A stretch of 20,412 nucleotides of DNA from Anaerolineae bacterium (GCA_023382535.1 JAHDWA010000114.1:1-20412), one strand, 5' to 3'. Positions 7,089 to 15,972 are shown, counted from the first letter of the stretch. Program-made: numbers and translations. Notes: generated by a model from the letters alone, not told the origin.

Positions 7089-8606
7089 ATGGATCTAAAA
7101 CTTTATCTCGATATATTAAGAAGACATGCATTGATTATCGTCATTGTTGTCGCCGTAGCCGTATTGATGGTGATTGTAAAAAGTCTTTTAACAGCACCCA
7201 TTTATAACAGCAGCGTTACAGTTCGTGTTTTGCTGGATCCAGGGATAGCGGAGTATTCGCGTGGGGTCGCTAATGGAGACCGCTTGATGAAAACATATGA
7301 ATTTATTTTGTTGAGCGATCCTATCTGGGAAAAAGTGGTTGAGCGTCTGGGACCAAGAGGAGCTTCGTTACCCCGCCAACTGGATGTGGAGAGTATCTCG
7401 GAGACAGAGTTAATCCGTATTACTGCCGGTAATGAAGATCCGGTGCTGGCTCGTGATCTGGCAAATACGGTGGCTGCCGTATTGGTTGACTACGCTCAGA
7501 ATTACTACGTTGGCAGTCAAAGTAGCACCCGCCAGATCATCGAAGAACAGTTGGATGAAATTGAGAATAACCTGGAGACTGAACGGGCGACACTGGATGA
7601 AAGGACGCGTAACGGCGCCCCGGCAGCAGAAATCGAGATGATCAATACCCGTATCCGGAATTTGGAAGCATCTCAAACCCTACTGTGGACCCGGTACGCC
7701 ACAGCTCGTCTGGGCGAGTCTTTACAGGCTAATAGTGTCACGATAGTTCAGCCAGCCACGCTGCCTACAAGAGCGGCTAACCAAATAGGATTAAGCGACA
7801 TCGGCCTGGCCCTGGCCTTGGGTTTAGCCGGTGCCATTGGCCTGGCCCTGGTTTTAGAAAATTTGAATACTCGTATTCGCAACCCGCAGCAGTTAGAAAG
7901 GATGACCGGTTTACCCGTGTTAGGGACGGTGCCTCGCGGGCAGTTGCCCCTGGGTAATTCTGGAAACTCCGGCAGGATGAAGACGAATGAACTCCTCTTG
8001 ATCGAAGCTTATCGCTTGTTAGGCCTGAACCTGAAAAAGCTGGGGCAAAGCTCGCAGTTAAAGACAATCTTAGTCACCAGTGCGGTGCCGGATGAAGGCA
8101 AGACGACCGTCGCTACCAATTTGGCCTGGTCGTTAGCTGAGGATGGCAAGATGATTTTTCTCATTGATGGGGATTTGCGACGGCCCTCTTTAGACGAAAG
8201 ATTTGGCACAGGTAATGGCCATACCGGCTTAAGCAGTGTTCTAACCGAGTTTTCCTCGCTGGATCAGGTAACTTATGCGACCGAGCAGCCGACCCTGTTT
8301 GTGCTAGGGGGAGGCCCCCCACCCAATAATCCGAGTCCCCTCTTAGCTTCGCCGAGGATGAGTCATGTCCTGGATTATTTTGGAAGCCAGGGACAATTAG
8401 CTCTGATTGACGCACCCTCCGTACTGGGCGTCTCCGATGTCTCTATTCTTGCCCCTAAGGTGGATGGGGTTATTTTAGTGGCGCAGGAGAATGTAACGAG
8501 CCAGGAATTGGCGTGTCAGGCGCTCAAGCAACTGCAAACCATTGAGGCGAATGTTCTTGGCTGGGTCTTTGTGCGGCGGAGCAGCAAAAGTCAGGCTTAT
8601 GTTTAG
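7089..8606 (+). CDS. Wzz chain-length determinant fused to a BY-kinase-type ATPase (Wzc/CpsCD-like)
   Basis: This 505-residue protein should control polysaccharide chain length. A Wzz domain has membrane helices at about 15-33 and 236-257, with an extracytoplasmic part containing a short coiled coil (about 145-200). The cytoplasmic ATPase follows: Walker A at 332-340 (AVPDEGKTT), Walker A' at 356-366 (IFLIDGDLRRP) and a Walker B strand ending in LIDAP (439-443). The loop GGGPPPNNPSPLLASPRM (408-424 region) is also typical. BY-kinases usually end in a cluster of tyrosines that are autophosphorylated; here the only one near the end is Tyr504, and the Walker B motif reads DAPS where DTPP is usual. 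It may therefore be a weak or atypical kinase. The gene starts 29 bp after the flippase and overlaps the polymerase by 8 bp. Confidence 0.9.
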   Translation: MDLKLYLDILRRHALIIVIVVAVAVLMVIVKSLLTAPIYNSSVTVRVLLDPGIAEYSRGVANGDRLMKTYEFILLSDPIWEKVVERLGPRGASLPRQLDVESISETELIRITAGNEDPVLARDLANTVAAVLVDYAQNYYVGSQSSTRQIIEEQLDEIENNLETERATLDERTRNGAPAAEIEMINTRIRNLEASQTLLWTRYATARLGESLQANSVTIVQPATLPTRAANQIGLSDIGLALALGLAGAIGLALVLENLNTRIRNPQQLERMTGLPVLGTVPRGQLPLGNSGNSGRMKTNELLLIEAYRLLGLNLKKLGQSSQLKTILVTSAVPDEGKTTVATNLAWSLAEDGKMIFLIDGDLRRPSLDERFGTGNGHTGLSSVLTEFSSLDQVTYATEQPTLFVLGGGPPPNNPSPLLASPRMSHVLDYFGSQGQLALIDAPSVLGVSDVSILAPKVDGVILVAQENVTSQELACQALKQLQTIEANVLGWVFVRRSSKSQAYV

Positions 8607-10128
8607 GACGGCTAAGAATATCTCTCACCAGCTTTCTACCCTAACAATCAATGGACTGGTTGATTGGCCATTAGCCCTGCAACGGCAGCGAAATGCTGTA
8701 TCAACTAAGTTAGGACCCCTGTTCCCGGTGTTCCTGGCGATCCTCATCGGGGCGAGCATGGGGATTTTGGCCCTGGTTGCGCTGGGGAGCAGCCGTCAAT
8801 GGAAAACTGTAATTGTCCTTGCAGCTATGACTCCCCTAATCCTCCTGTTGTTCAAGGACCCCAAAAAACTTATTCTGGCAGCTATTCTTATAGATATACC
8901 GTTGGGCATAGATATTGCCCTCCAAAACCACGGCTGGCACAGAGGGGGACCGACCGGCTATATCGTCTCTCTAATGACTTTTAGCCTGATTCTTGGATAT
9001 GCGCTCTGGATCATAGAACAAAAACCGAAAGTGCAGTTTTTTCCGGCAGTGACCATCTTCGCCTTGTTAGAATTGGCTACCAGCGTTTTTTCTTTTTATC
9101 AATCCCCCCACTGGCAACTAACCGCCTTTGGACTTTTTGCCAAGGTTCAGACTTTCCTGATGTTCCTTTATCTGGCTAATCATGTCAGGACATGGGCCGA
9201 TATTCGCTTGGTTATAACCGTAACGACGGTGTGTTTGTTATTGGAAAGCAGCTTGATGTCACTCCAATATTTTACAGATTTTTCTTTGGAGTTGGGCGGC
9301 CTGGTTAAAACTTCTGCTATAGACATGAATGGCAACGTTGGGGTAACCGGGTCTCGAGTTACAGGTACGTTGAGCGTACCCTCTGTTGCAGCCGCCTACC
9401 TAAATTCCACCATGACTCTCGTCTTGGGAGCGTATCTGGCCCGTAGACGGCTGGTAGATAAAAGACTGGCCCTTATTGCCTTTATGACAGGCGTGATTGC
9501 CTTAATTGGAACTTCTTCCCGAGGAGGTTGGATTTCTTTTGCAGTGGCTATGGCGGTGATATTGGGCCAAAGTCTTTGGAATGAGACTACTCGGAAAAAA
9601 GTTCCCCTTTTCGTGGTGGGGGCGGTGCTGGTAGCCCTCTTCTTTGGCAGACAAATTGAAGAACGTATTGTAACTGTGGCCGAGGAGACGAGCCGCCAAT
9701 ATTTAGCGGGGATGGCTTATAATATTATTGCAGCCCACCCCCTGGGTGTCGGTGATAATACTTATGATCTGTTCATCAAAGACAAATATGCGCCGCTTGA
9801 GCGAGTGGGTAAGTACCAAAATGTAGTTCACAGCAAATATTTGATGGTGTGGGCTCAACTGGGCACTCAGGGAATCGTTGTTTTTATTTTACTGCTCATC
9901 GCCATAGCTTACCAGGCTCGATGGTGGCTATTTAAAACTACTGTTGATCCTGATTTAGCCATCCTGGGAGCCGGTCTTTTAGGTGGATTTCTTACCCATG
10001 TCATTCATAGCCGCAGTGAACCTTTTGTGGCGGGACCGGTGCTTAAGTTATTTTGGCTTATCGTGGCTTTGATGCTTGTGGTTAATAGTTTTATTCAAAA
10101 AGCACCTGAGGAGGAGGAGTATGCCTAG
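8599..10128 (+). CDS. O-antigen polymerase/ligase-type (Wzy-like) membrane protein
   Basis: This protein of about 509 residues has roughly ten to twelve membrane segments and the Wzy_C/O-antigen ligase pattern: GTLSVPSVAAAYL (256-268), the SSRGGW motif around Arg308, a large outer loop with AHPLGVGDNTYDL (379-391), His411 in VVHSKYLMVWAQLGTQG, and further helices. The family joins undecaprenyl-linked repeat units or transfers the finished chain; polymerase is favoured because the flippase and chain-length genes are directly upstream. An upstream ATG at 8542 is in frame, but I chose 8599 because it overlaps the kinase stop by the 8 bases ATGTTTAG, which is typical translational coupling, and because the extra 19 residues look unlike a native N-terminus. 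The C-terminal EEEE codons double as the ribosome binding site of the next gene. Confidence 0.85.
   Translation: MFRTAKNISHQLSTLTINGLVDWPLALQRQRNAVSTKLGPLFPVFLAILIGASMGILALVALGSSRQWKTVIVLAAMTPLILLLFKDPKKLILAAILIDIPLGIDIALQNHGWHRGGPTGYIVSLMTFSLILGYALWIIEQKPKVQFFPAVTIFALLELATSVFSFYQSPHWQLTAFGLFAKVQTFLMFLYLANHVRTWADIRLVITVTTVCLLLESSLMSLQYFTDFSLELGGLVKTSAIDMNGNVGVTGSRVTGTLSVPSVAAAYLNSTMTLVLGAYLARRRLVDKRLALIAFMTGVIALIGTSSRGGWISFAVAMAVILGQSLWNETTRKKVPLFVVGAVLVALFFGRQIEERIVTVAEETSRQYLAGMAYNIIAAHPLGVGDNTYDLFIKDKYAPLERVGKYQNVVHSKYLMVWAQLGTQGIVVFILLLIAIAYQARWWLFKTTVDPDLAILGAGLLGGFLTHVIHSRSEPFVAGPVLKLFWLIVALMLVVNSFIQKAPEEEEYA
10108..10119 (+). promoter_or_regulatory. Strong ribosome binding site that fixes the start of the BcsB-like gene
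   Basis: A GAGGAGG repeat inside the last codons of the polymerase gene gives AGGAGG 6 bases before the ATG at 10121. It is the best Shine-Dalgarno sequence in the window and supports this start over the in-frame ATG at 10076. Confidence 0.8.
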
Positions 10129-12838
10129 CATTTTGCTTTATCGGCGTATTCTAATTCTGTTAAGCCTGTCATTCATTGCTATAACTTCCTTGTTCCTCAT
10201 GGTTCAGCCTGCTCGTGGGCAAGGGGATGAAGATGTTTATGAAGTGGATTTGGCTATGCTGGGATATGGCACAGAAGTATTAGAGTTCAATGGAGACAGA
10301 GCTAATTACGATTTCAGTCTGCCGGGAGCATGGTCCCCCCAAACGGGTACATACCTTCAGCTCGACCTGGATTATATCGTTTCTGGTCTGACCGATACAG
10401 CCCCGGCGGCGCTTGAAATACGTTTGAATGGTGAGATTTTGCGGACCGAGGATTTGCTTACCTCAACGATCAAGACGTTAAATATCGAAATTCCACCAGA
10501 ATTACTACGCCTGGCCGAAGATAGACATAATAATTTAGAGATAATCCTCTTTTCTCTCGTTGAGTGTCAGGAAGGCCAGGAGGGGATCTCCTTTACGGGA
10601 AAACTGAGCATTTATTCTTCCTCAAAGCTGCACTTTGTTTACCGGGAGCGGCCCTTATTTCTAGACCTATCGCTCTATCCTAAGCCATTTTATTATAGAT
10701 CGGCCCTGGAAGGAGCACCTGTCCGGTTGGTGTTGCCAGATAACCCGAGCGGACCTGAACTTGAAGGGGCGGCGATGATTGCAGCCGGGCTGGGCGCTTT
10801 AACTCGGAACGAAGTGCCGCTGCAGGTTAGTTTAGGTATTGCTACGCTGCCTATTACAACCCAGCAGGAACACCTGCTGCTTATTGGTACTCCAGAAAGA
10901 ATACCCTTATCATCTCAATTTAACCTGCCAGTACCATTCCGCCAACGTTCATTAATCTTGGGCAGCCAGTTACCGGCAGCTCTGGCTCCAGGCCAACCTT
11001 TCAGTTATACCTTATGGGTGGAAAATACCTCTACCACCACTCAAAGTTTAACGGTAGAAGACCGGCCCTCACCCCTCTTTTATCTGGAAGCATGTCCGCG
11101 CTGCGCTGAAGTGTCGGCTAACTTGTTGCGCTGGGAGGTGGAGAACTTGTCTCCTGGCCAGACTATTTCTGCCACAGTCCAGGCTCGCCTGGACGAGGCG
11201 ATGGGAGGGGGGCAGATAGTCGAACACACGGCCACTTTGCTTGACGCCAGGGGAGAGGTTATCAATGTGGATACATTGACCAGCACGCTTGCCCTTGAAA
11301 CAAGTACGGCAACCGTTTCATCGCCAACTAAAGGGTCATATTTCTTTGCCGAGAAGGGGCAAGGTGTGCCGGAAACAGATGGCCTTATCCAGATTTTTGA
11401 GTCCCCCTGGAATGAGCAACGCGGCGTCCTGTTAGTTACCGGTTTAAATGAGGCTGCCGTGTTGCTCGCGGCCCATGCGCTGGCTGCACCCAGCCGCCTG
11501 CCCGGGATGCAGGGCCAGTTCGCTGTTGTGCAAGCTACACGTCCAGTTACGAGGGACCCGGCCTTACCGGAGGAGCGTGATTTAACTCTCAGTGAACTGG
11601 GATATGACGATCTTGTGCTTCCTGGAAGATTAACGAGCAGAAATGCAGCCCAATTGTACTTTACTCTACCATTTGGGGTAAGAGTGACTAATGAAGCCTT
11701 CCTGTCGCTCCATCTAGCCCACAGCGTGGCGCTTAACCCAATTTCTGCTACCCTTGAGCTAAGTTTGAATCAAGTTCCTTTCAGCAGCGTTGAATTAGGA
11801 CCCGAGAATACTGAAGATGGCGTTATCAAAGTACCCTTGCCTTCTCAACGCCTGAGAGCGGGCCGAAATAATATGGAGATGCGAGTTACTGCTACTGACT
11901 GGCCGCACTGCCAGGACCCTAATACGCTGGCTCGTTATTGGGCCACCGTTTACAGCGACTCTTTTATGCATTTGCCGACAGACAATCAGGTTAAGCAAGC
12001 CACCTTTGACTTAAGCAATTATCTTCGACTTTTGTCCATCAATCCGGATTTGAAAGATGTCGCCGTGCTGCTTCCCCCTCAGGTTACAGCGGAGGAAGTG
12101 CAAGGGATGGTGCAACTGCTTTCTCTCTTAGGAAGTCAGGCCCAGGGTAATTATTTTAGACCTCGGGTAATGCCAAGTAACCAGGCTGAGCCTAATCTCT
12201 GGCCTGACCATCATCTGATTGTGTTAGGCCGACCGACCCGTAATCCTTACCTGGCGTTAATCAACGATAGATTACCTCAACCTTTCATTCCCCATAGCGA
12301 TGAGATTCAGCAGCAGGTAGACAATATTGTTTATCGCCTGCCGCCTGGCTATGATCTGGGCTATATTCAACTCCTGCCCGTACCCTGGAATGAAGCTCGA
12401 GCTGTACTGGTGGCGACGGGTACCACAGATACCGGCTTCCACTGGGCTTTAAATGCGCTCAGCAATAGAGGTTTGATCTCTCAAATGAAAGGGAACCTGG
12501 CCTTGTTGGTTCAAGAGGAAGATATGCGTACCACTGATACCAGGCAATCAGAAAATGAAAACGGAGAAGAAATCACCTCAACATTAGCGGCTGTATTGAC
12601 GCCTGAGGCTATTATAACCGTAACCTCAACCGTTACGATGGCAACGCCTGTGCCAGACCCTGCTACAATCTCACCGACAAGACCCGCCTCCATAACCTCA
12701 CCTGTATCATCAGCCGCCGAGGCAGAAGTTCAAGCGCCGGTATCTCGTCGCCCATCCTGGCTCATTCCACTCTTGAGCGTAAGTGCTCTGCTTATCCTCA
12801 TTGCTGGTAGTATAGCTATCTGGCAGTCTCGTAGCTGA
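10121..12838 (+). CDS. BcsB-like surface-polysaccharide protein with an inserted DUF11-like domain
   Basis: This 905-residue protein resembles BcsB, the extracytoplasmic partner of cellulose synthase. A signal peptide (1-33, ending PARG) and a C-terminal membrane helix (879-901) with a five-residue tail anchor it. Two internal repeats match the BcsB carbohydrate-binding plus flavodoxin-like plan: LGYGTEVLEFNG (47-58) against LGYDDLVLPG (493-502), Cys149 against Cys597, and SPWNEQRGVLLVTG (428-441) against VPWNEARAVLVATG (754-767). About 130 residues (275-405) are present only in the first repeat. They carry the hallmarks of a DUF11 or CARDB-like Ig fold (YTLWVEN, LRWEVENLSPGQT) and a CPRC motif (325-328). 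A Ser/Thr/Pro-rich linker spans about 801-876. No BcsA is visible; it overlaps the Wzy-like gene by 8 bp. A role in polymer export or anchoring is inferred. Confidence 0.85.
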   Translation: MPSILLYRRILILLSLSFIAITSLFLMVQPARGQGDEDVYEVDLAMLGYGTEVLEFNGDRANYDFSLPGAWSPQTGTYLQLDLDYIVSGLTDTAPAALEIRLNGEILRTEDLLTSTIKTLNIEIPPELLRLAEDRHNNLEIILFSLVECQEGQEGISFTGKLSIYSSSKLHFVYRERPLFLDLSLYPKPFYYRSALEGAPVRLVLPDNPSGPELEGAAMIAAGLGALTRNEVPLQVSLGIATLPITTQQEHLLLIGTPERIPLSSQFNLPVPFRQRSLILGSQLPAALAPGQPFSYTLWVENTSTTTQSLTVEDRPSPLFYLEACPRCAEVSANLLRWEVENLSPGQTISATVQARLDEAMGGGQIVEHTATLLDARGEVINVDTLTSTLALETSTATVSSPTKGSYFFAEKGQGVPETDGLIQIFESPWNEQRGVLLVTGLNEAAVLLAAHALAAPSRLPGMQGQFAVVQATRPVTRDPALPEERDLTLSELGYDDLVLPGRLTSRNAAQLYFTLPFGVRVTNEAFLSLHLAHSVALNPISATLELSLNQVPFSSVELGPENTEDGVIKVPLPSQRLRAGRNNMEMRVTATDWPHCQDPNTLARYWATVYSDSFMHLPTDNQVKQATFDLSNYLRLLSINPDLKDVAVLLPPQVTAEEVQGMVQLLSLLGSQAQGNYFRPRVMPSNQAEPNLWPDHHLIVLGRPTRNPYLALINDRLPQPFIPHSDEIQQQVDNIVYRLPPGYDLGYIQLLPVPWNEARAVLVATGTTDTGFHWALNALSNRGLISQMKGNLALLVQEEDMRTTDTRQSENENGEEITSTLAAVLTPEAIITVTSTVTMATPVPDPATISPTRPASITSPVSSAAEAEVQAPVSRRPSWLIPLLSVSALLILIAGSIAIWQSRS

Positions 12839-13030
12839 GGCCGTAAGTGTCTAGCGGCCATGAGGACCTGAAAGAAAGCGGACCCTTTAATTAAAAGGAC
12901 GCTCTATTCCTTCGCTGATGATCCCTCCATATTTGGAAGGAAATATTGAGCCAGGTTTAACTTTCGTTAGAGATTTTTTATTGTATTTTTGATAATCCCA
13001 GGATCATGACTCAGGAGACTCAGAATTTTT
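12839..13030 (+). other. 192 bp gap between the BcsB-like and phosphodiesterase genes
   Basis: This is the largest gap inside the polysaccharide block. A 5 bp GC stem (GGCCG at 12839-12843, CGGCC at 12855-12859) sits right after the stop codon but has no T-run, so it is at best a weak terminator. A second imperfect hairpin with TTTAATTAAA at its core spans 12878-12902. A possible -10 element GATAAT is at 12991-12996 without a convincing -35. AGGAG at 13013-13017 is the likely ribosome binding site of the next gene, spaced a little far (13 bases) from its ATG. Confidence 0.4.
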
Positions 13031-14719
13031 ATGATTAAGAACAGTGTCAACAACAAATTAAAGCTACTGGTTCTTGGCCTCGACGGCGCTACGTTTAATA
13101 TTATTAAGCCGATGATAGCTAACGGCGAGTTACCCAACTTGGCCGCCCTTATGGCAGAAGGAACGCATGGGGAGTTAACTTCCACCATTCCGCCCATTAC
13201 CCCTGCCGCTTGGGCTTCGTTTATGACGGGAACCAATCCCGGTCAACACGGTATATTGAATTTCTTGGTTTACAATCCACTCAAGTACAACCTCGAGGCC
13301 AAAACTGTTTCAGCTACCTCCCTGGCTGGTCTAACCTTTTGGGATGTGATGGGAAAAGTAGGTTATCGTGTGGCTGTTATAACCGTGCCCCTGACGTACC
13401 CGGTTTGGCCAATCAACGGTTACATGGTCCCGGGAAACCCTTGCCCCGACGAGGCTAAGAATAATGTCTACCCGGCGGAATTTGCTGCCGAGTTGTCTCG
13501 ACCTTATACCTTTCCTTCCTGGTTTTGGTCAACAGGCACGAACGATGAATTCTTCCACAAGGGCATTGAAATGGATGCCAGCCGGACAGATTTAATGGCT
13601 CGCTTAATTGAGGAGAAACAGATTAACGCCGCTGTCATTGTTCTTGGCGCTACCGACCGGGCTGTCCACGCCTTCTGGCGTTATCACGATCCTGAGTTTG
13701 GTGCAACCCTGGGAATACCGGAAGAGAAAGATTTCAGTGATGCCATCCGCCAAACCTACCGGGCAGAAGACGAGAATATCGGGAAGTTACTTAAGTACGT
13801 TCAGGATGATACCCTGGTGATGGTTGTATCTGATCATGGGGGAGGACCGGCTGCTGTTAAACATTTCCACGTTAATGCCTGGCTGCAAGAATTGGGCTTG
13901 CTTAGGCCAAAACAAGGCGGGGGCAAAGCCGTGGTCGGGGCGTTACAGGTATCGCTGAGTGCGGTGCGGCGGCGCCTGGGGACACGGCTGGTCAAGCAAA
14001 TCATGGGTAAATTACCGACCAAGGTTACGGAGCAAGCTCGAGGTTTAAGTAAAAATGTGGCCCAGATTGATTGGTTAGCTACTCAAGCATTTGATTTTCC
14101 AATGTACCCCCCTATTGAAGGTATTGAACTTAACGTAATTGGACGCCAACCTAAGGGAATCGTACAGCCGGGCCAGGCCTACGAGAAGCTGCGAGACTAT
14201 ATTCTGGAACAAGCTGAGTTACTCACAGACCCGGATACCGGCGAGCGGATCATACGCCGCGCTCAGCGTCGTGAGGAAGTCTACAGCGGTGAGCGAATGG
14301 AATTGATGCCGGATATTGTTCTCTTCCTCAATGAAAAATATATGGGCGGCCATGAGATTAACCTACCCCTGGTAACCCCGGTTCACAAGAAAGTTTTGGA
14401 GCGGGTCAACGGCCAACATCAAATGGAGGGCGTTCTTATCGCTCGACACAATCGTATTATCAAGAAGGGCTGTACCATCGAAGGTGCGCGATTAATGGAT
14501 GTCCCTCCTACTATTCTTTATGCCCTGGATTTGCCGGTGCCCGCCCGGATGGATGGCGTAGTTTTAAAGGATTTGTTTACTTCGGAGCATCTGGCGGAGA
14601 AGCCAGTTTTGTTTTCCAAAGACGATACGGGGTCAGCGGTAGATTTAGAAGATACCGGGTTGACCCCGGAACAGGAAGAACAAATAAAGGCACAGTTGGA
14701 ACGTCTGGGTTATTTATGA
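13031..14719 (+). CDS. Alkaline-phosphatase-superfamily phosphodiesterase/phosphatase
   Basis: This 562-residue protein has the type I phosphodiesterase/nucleotide pyrophosphatase metal-site order: LGLDGAT (metal Asp18), ITPAAWASFMTG with probable nucleophile Thr57, HGI at 73-75, TDRAVHAFW (Asp209, His213), SDHGGG (Asp268, His269) and KHFHVNAW (His278 and His280). It would hydrolyse or transfer a phosphate ester or diester using two metal ions. There is no obvious signal peptide or membrane helix, so it appears cytoplasmic as annotated. The substrate is unknown; a nucleotide-sugar, a polyprenyl-phosphate intermediate or a phosphoglycerol-type substituent would suit the neighbours. A conserved C-terminal part (about 330-470) has VPPTILYALDLPVPARMDG-type sequence, as in related AP-fold proteins. 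It is followed 19 bp later by a glycosyltransferase. Confidence 0.85.
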   Translation: MIKNSVNNKLKLLVLGLDGATFNIIKPMIANGELPNLAALMAEGTHGELTSTIPPITPAAWASFMTGTNPGQHGILNFLVYNPLKYNLEAKTVSATSLAGLTFWDVMGKVGYRVAVITVPLTYPVWPINGYMVPGNPCPDEAKNNVYPAEFAAELSRPYTFPSWFWSTGTNDEFFHKGIEMDASRTDLMARLIEEKQINAAVIVLGATDRAVHAFWRYHDPEFGATLGIPEEKDFSDAIRQTYRAEDENIGKLLKYVQDDTLVMVVSDHGGGPAAVKHFHVNAWLQELGLLRPKQGGGKAVVGALQVSLSAVRRRLGTRLVKQIMGKLPTKVTEQARGLSKNVAQIDWLATQAFDFPMYPPIEGIELNVIGRQPKGIVQPGQAYEKLRDYILEQAELLTDPDTGERIIRRAQRREEVYSGERMELMPDIVLFLNEKYMGGHEINLPLVTPVHKKVLERVNGQHQMEGVLIARHNRIIKKGCTIEGARLMDVPPTILYALDLPVPARMDGVVLKDLFTSEHLAEKPVLFSKDDTGSAVDLEDTGLTPEQEEQIKAQLERLGYL

Positions 14720-14738
14720 GCTGGACCGTGAATGACCT

Positions 14739-15824
14739 ATGCGTTTCGTCTTAATTGAGTTCAGAAAAGCCAGAACGCCCTATCCTGTCCATTTGGCTAA
14801 CGCCCTCAGCCAATTGGGTGAGTGTACCTTGATGCTGCCGGAAGAATCCAGGCATTTCTCAGATACGGTAGATCAGACCCGGGTAAATCTGGAATTCTTT
14901 CATCTGCCTCGCTTCCGCCAGCCAAGTAATCTGGCTATGGTGAAGCATTTACGCCAGCGGCTTAAAGCGCTAAAGCCAGATTTGGTGCATATCACCTTTT
15001 GGCATATGTGGGGTACGCCAGGATTGGGATTGTTTGCTTCTTTCCCTCTGGTCACCACCGTGCATGATGTTAGCCCTCATCCCGGTGACCACGGGTGGCA
15101 GAGTATTCCATCAAGTTTGTACCCCTGGCAGTGGCGCTGGGCCGATCAAGTTATTGTCCATGCTGCGGCGGCCCGCCAGCAGTTGCTCACTCAGTATAAT
15201 TGTTCAGACGAGCGCGTTCATCTTATCCCTATTGGATCGTACGATTTTTATCGGACTTACACTCAAGCGACTCAACCGGAGAGAGCCAAGACCATCCTAT
15301 TCTTTGGCCGGATTTGGCCTTATAAGGGACTGCAGTATCTTATCGAAGCCGAACCTCTCATTACCGAGGCTGTACCTGAAGCCCGCATTATCATTGCCGG
15401 ACAAGGAGAGTCTTTTGAAAAGTACCGGCAGGCGATGATTAATCCCGATCATTTTGAGGTATACAACCAGCACATCTCCGACAATCAGGTTGCCGGTTTC
15501 TTTCAGCAAGCGAGTATAGTGGTTTTGCCCTATGTTGAAGCATCGCAGAGCGGGGTGGTTTCGGTGGCTTATGCCTTTGGTAAACCGGTCGTATCTACCG
15601 CTGTGGGAGGATTACCTGATGTTGTTTTGCATGGTCAAACAGGACTGCTGGTTCCTCCCGCCGATGCGCGTAGCCTGGCCGAGGCTATCATCACCTTATT
15701 AAAGGATGAACCGTTACGCCGTAAGATGGGCCAATGTGCCCAACATTTTGCCGAAACAGAGTTGTCGTGGTCGCACATTGCCCAGAAAACATTAAATGTG
15801 TACCAGCAGGCCGTAATAAAGTAA
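14739..15824 (+). CDS. GT4-type cytoplasmic glycosyltransferase
   Basis: This 361-residue GT-B fold enzyme would transfer a sugar from a nucleotide donor to the lipid-linked growing unit at the inner face of the membrane. The N-terminal acceptor domain ends near residue 165. The C-terminal donor domain has FFGRIWPYKGLQYLI (188-202, with Arg191 and Lys196 for phosphate binding), IIIAGQGE (217-224), VEASQSGVVSVAYAFGKPVVST (starting at 266) and GLLVPPAD. In the usual E-x7-E pattern the first glutamate is Glu267 but the second position is Ser275, as in a GT4 subgroup with QSGV. Sugar specificity cannot be read. The start at 14739 lies 19 bp after the phosphodiesterase gene and lacks a strong ribosome binding site; it probably relies on read-through translation. 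Confidence 0.9.
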   Translation: MRFVLIEFRKARTPYPVHLANALSQLGECTLMLPEESRHFSDTVDQTRVNLEFFHLPRFRQPSNLAMVKHLRQRLKALKPDLVHITFWHMWGTPGLGLFASFPLVTTVHDVSPHPGDHGWQSIPSSLYPWQWRWADQVIVHAAAARQQLLTQYNCSDERVHLIPIGSYDFYRTYTQATQPERAKTILFFGRIWPYKGLQYLIEAEPLITEAVPEARIIIAGQGESFEKYRQAMINPDHFEVYNQHISDNQVAGFFQQASIVVLPYVEASQSGVVSVAYAFGKPVVSTAVGGLPDVVLHGQTGLLVPPADARSLAEAIITLLKDEPLRRKMGQCAQHFAETELSWSHIAQKTLNVYQQAVIK

Positions 15825-15972
15825 CTTGTTATATAAAGAAGGAACGCATAGATGGATTTACAGGACTGTTGAACTTCCCAGGGTTGTAGATGAATATCTC
15901 TAATATCATCCACAAACAGCAACAGTTTCCAGTTTCATCAAGACGATGTGACTCACCCCAGAGGAACTTATC
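15825..15972 (+). other. 148 bp intergenic gap
   Basis: No gene or convincing promoter or terminator was seen. TTGAAC at 15869-15874 lacks a good -10 partner at the right distance. GAGGAA at 15961-15966 is a good ribosome binding site, 6 bases before the next ATG. Confidence 0.4.

Noticed and set aside
7410..7676. Antisense and out-of-frame frames inside the Wzz/kinase gene
   Set aside because: They are shadows of a gene with clear domains on the plus strand.
7800..7855. GGCCTGGCC-type direct repeats
   Set aside because: They encode the Gly/Leu/Ala-rich second membrane helix of the Wzz/kinase; codon repetition explains them.
12839..12859. GC hairpin after the BcsB-like gene as a terminator
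   Set aside because: Only a 5 bp stem and no T-run follows.
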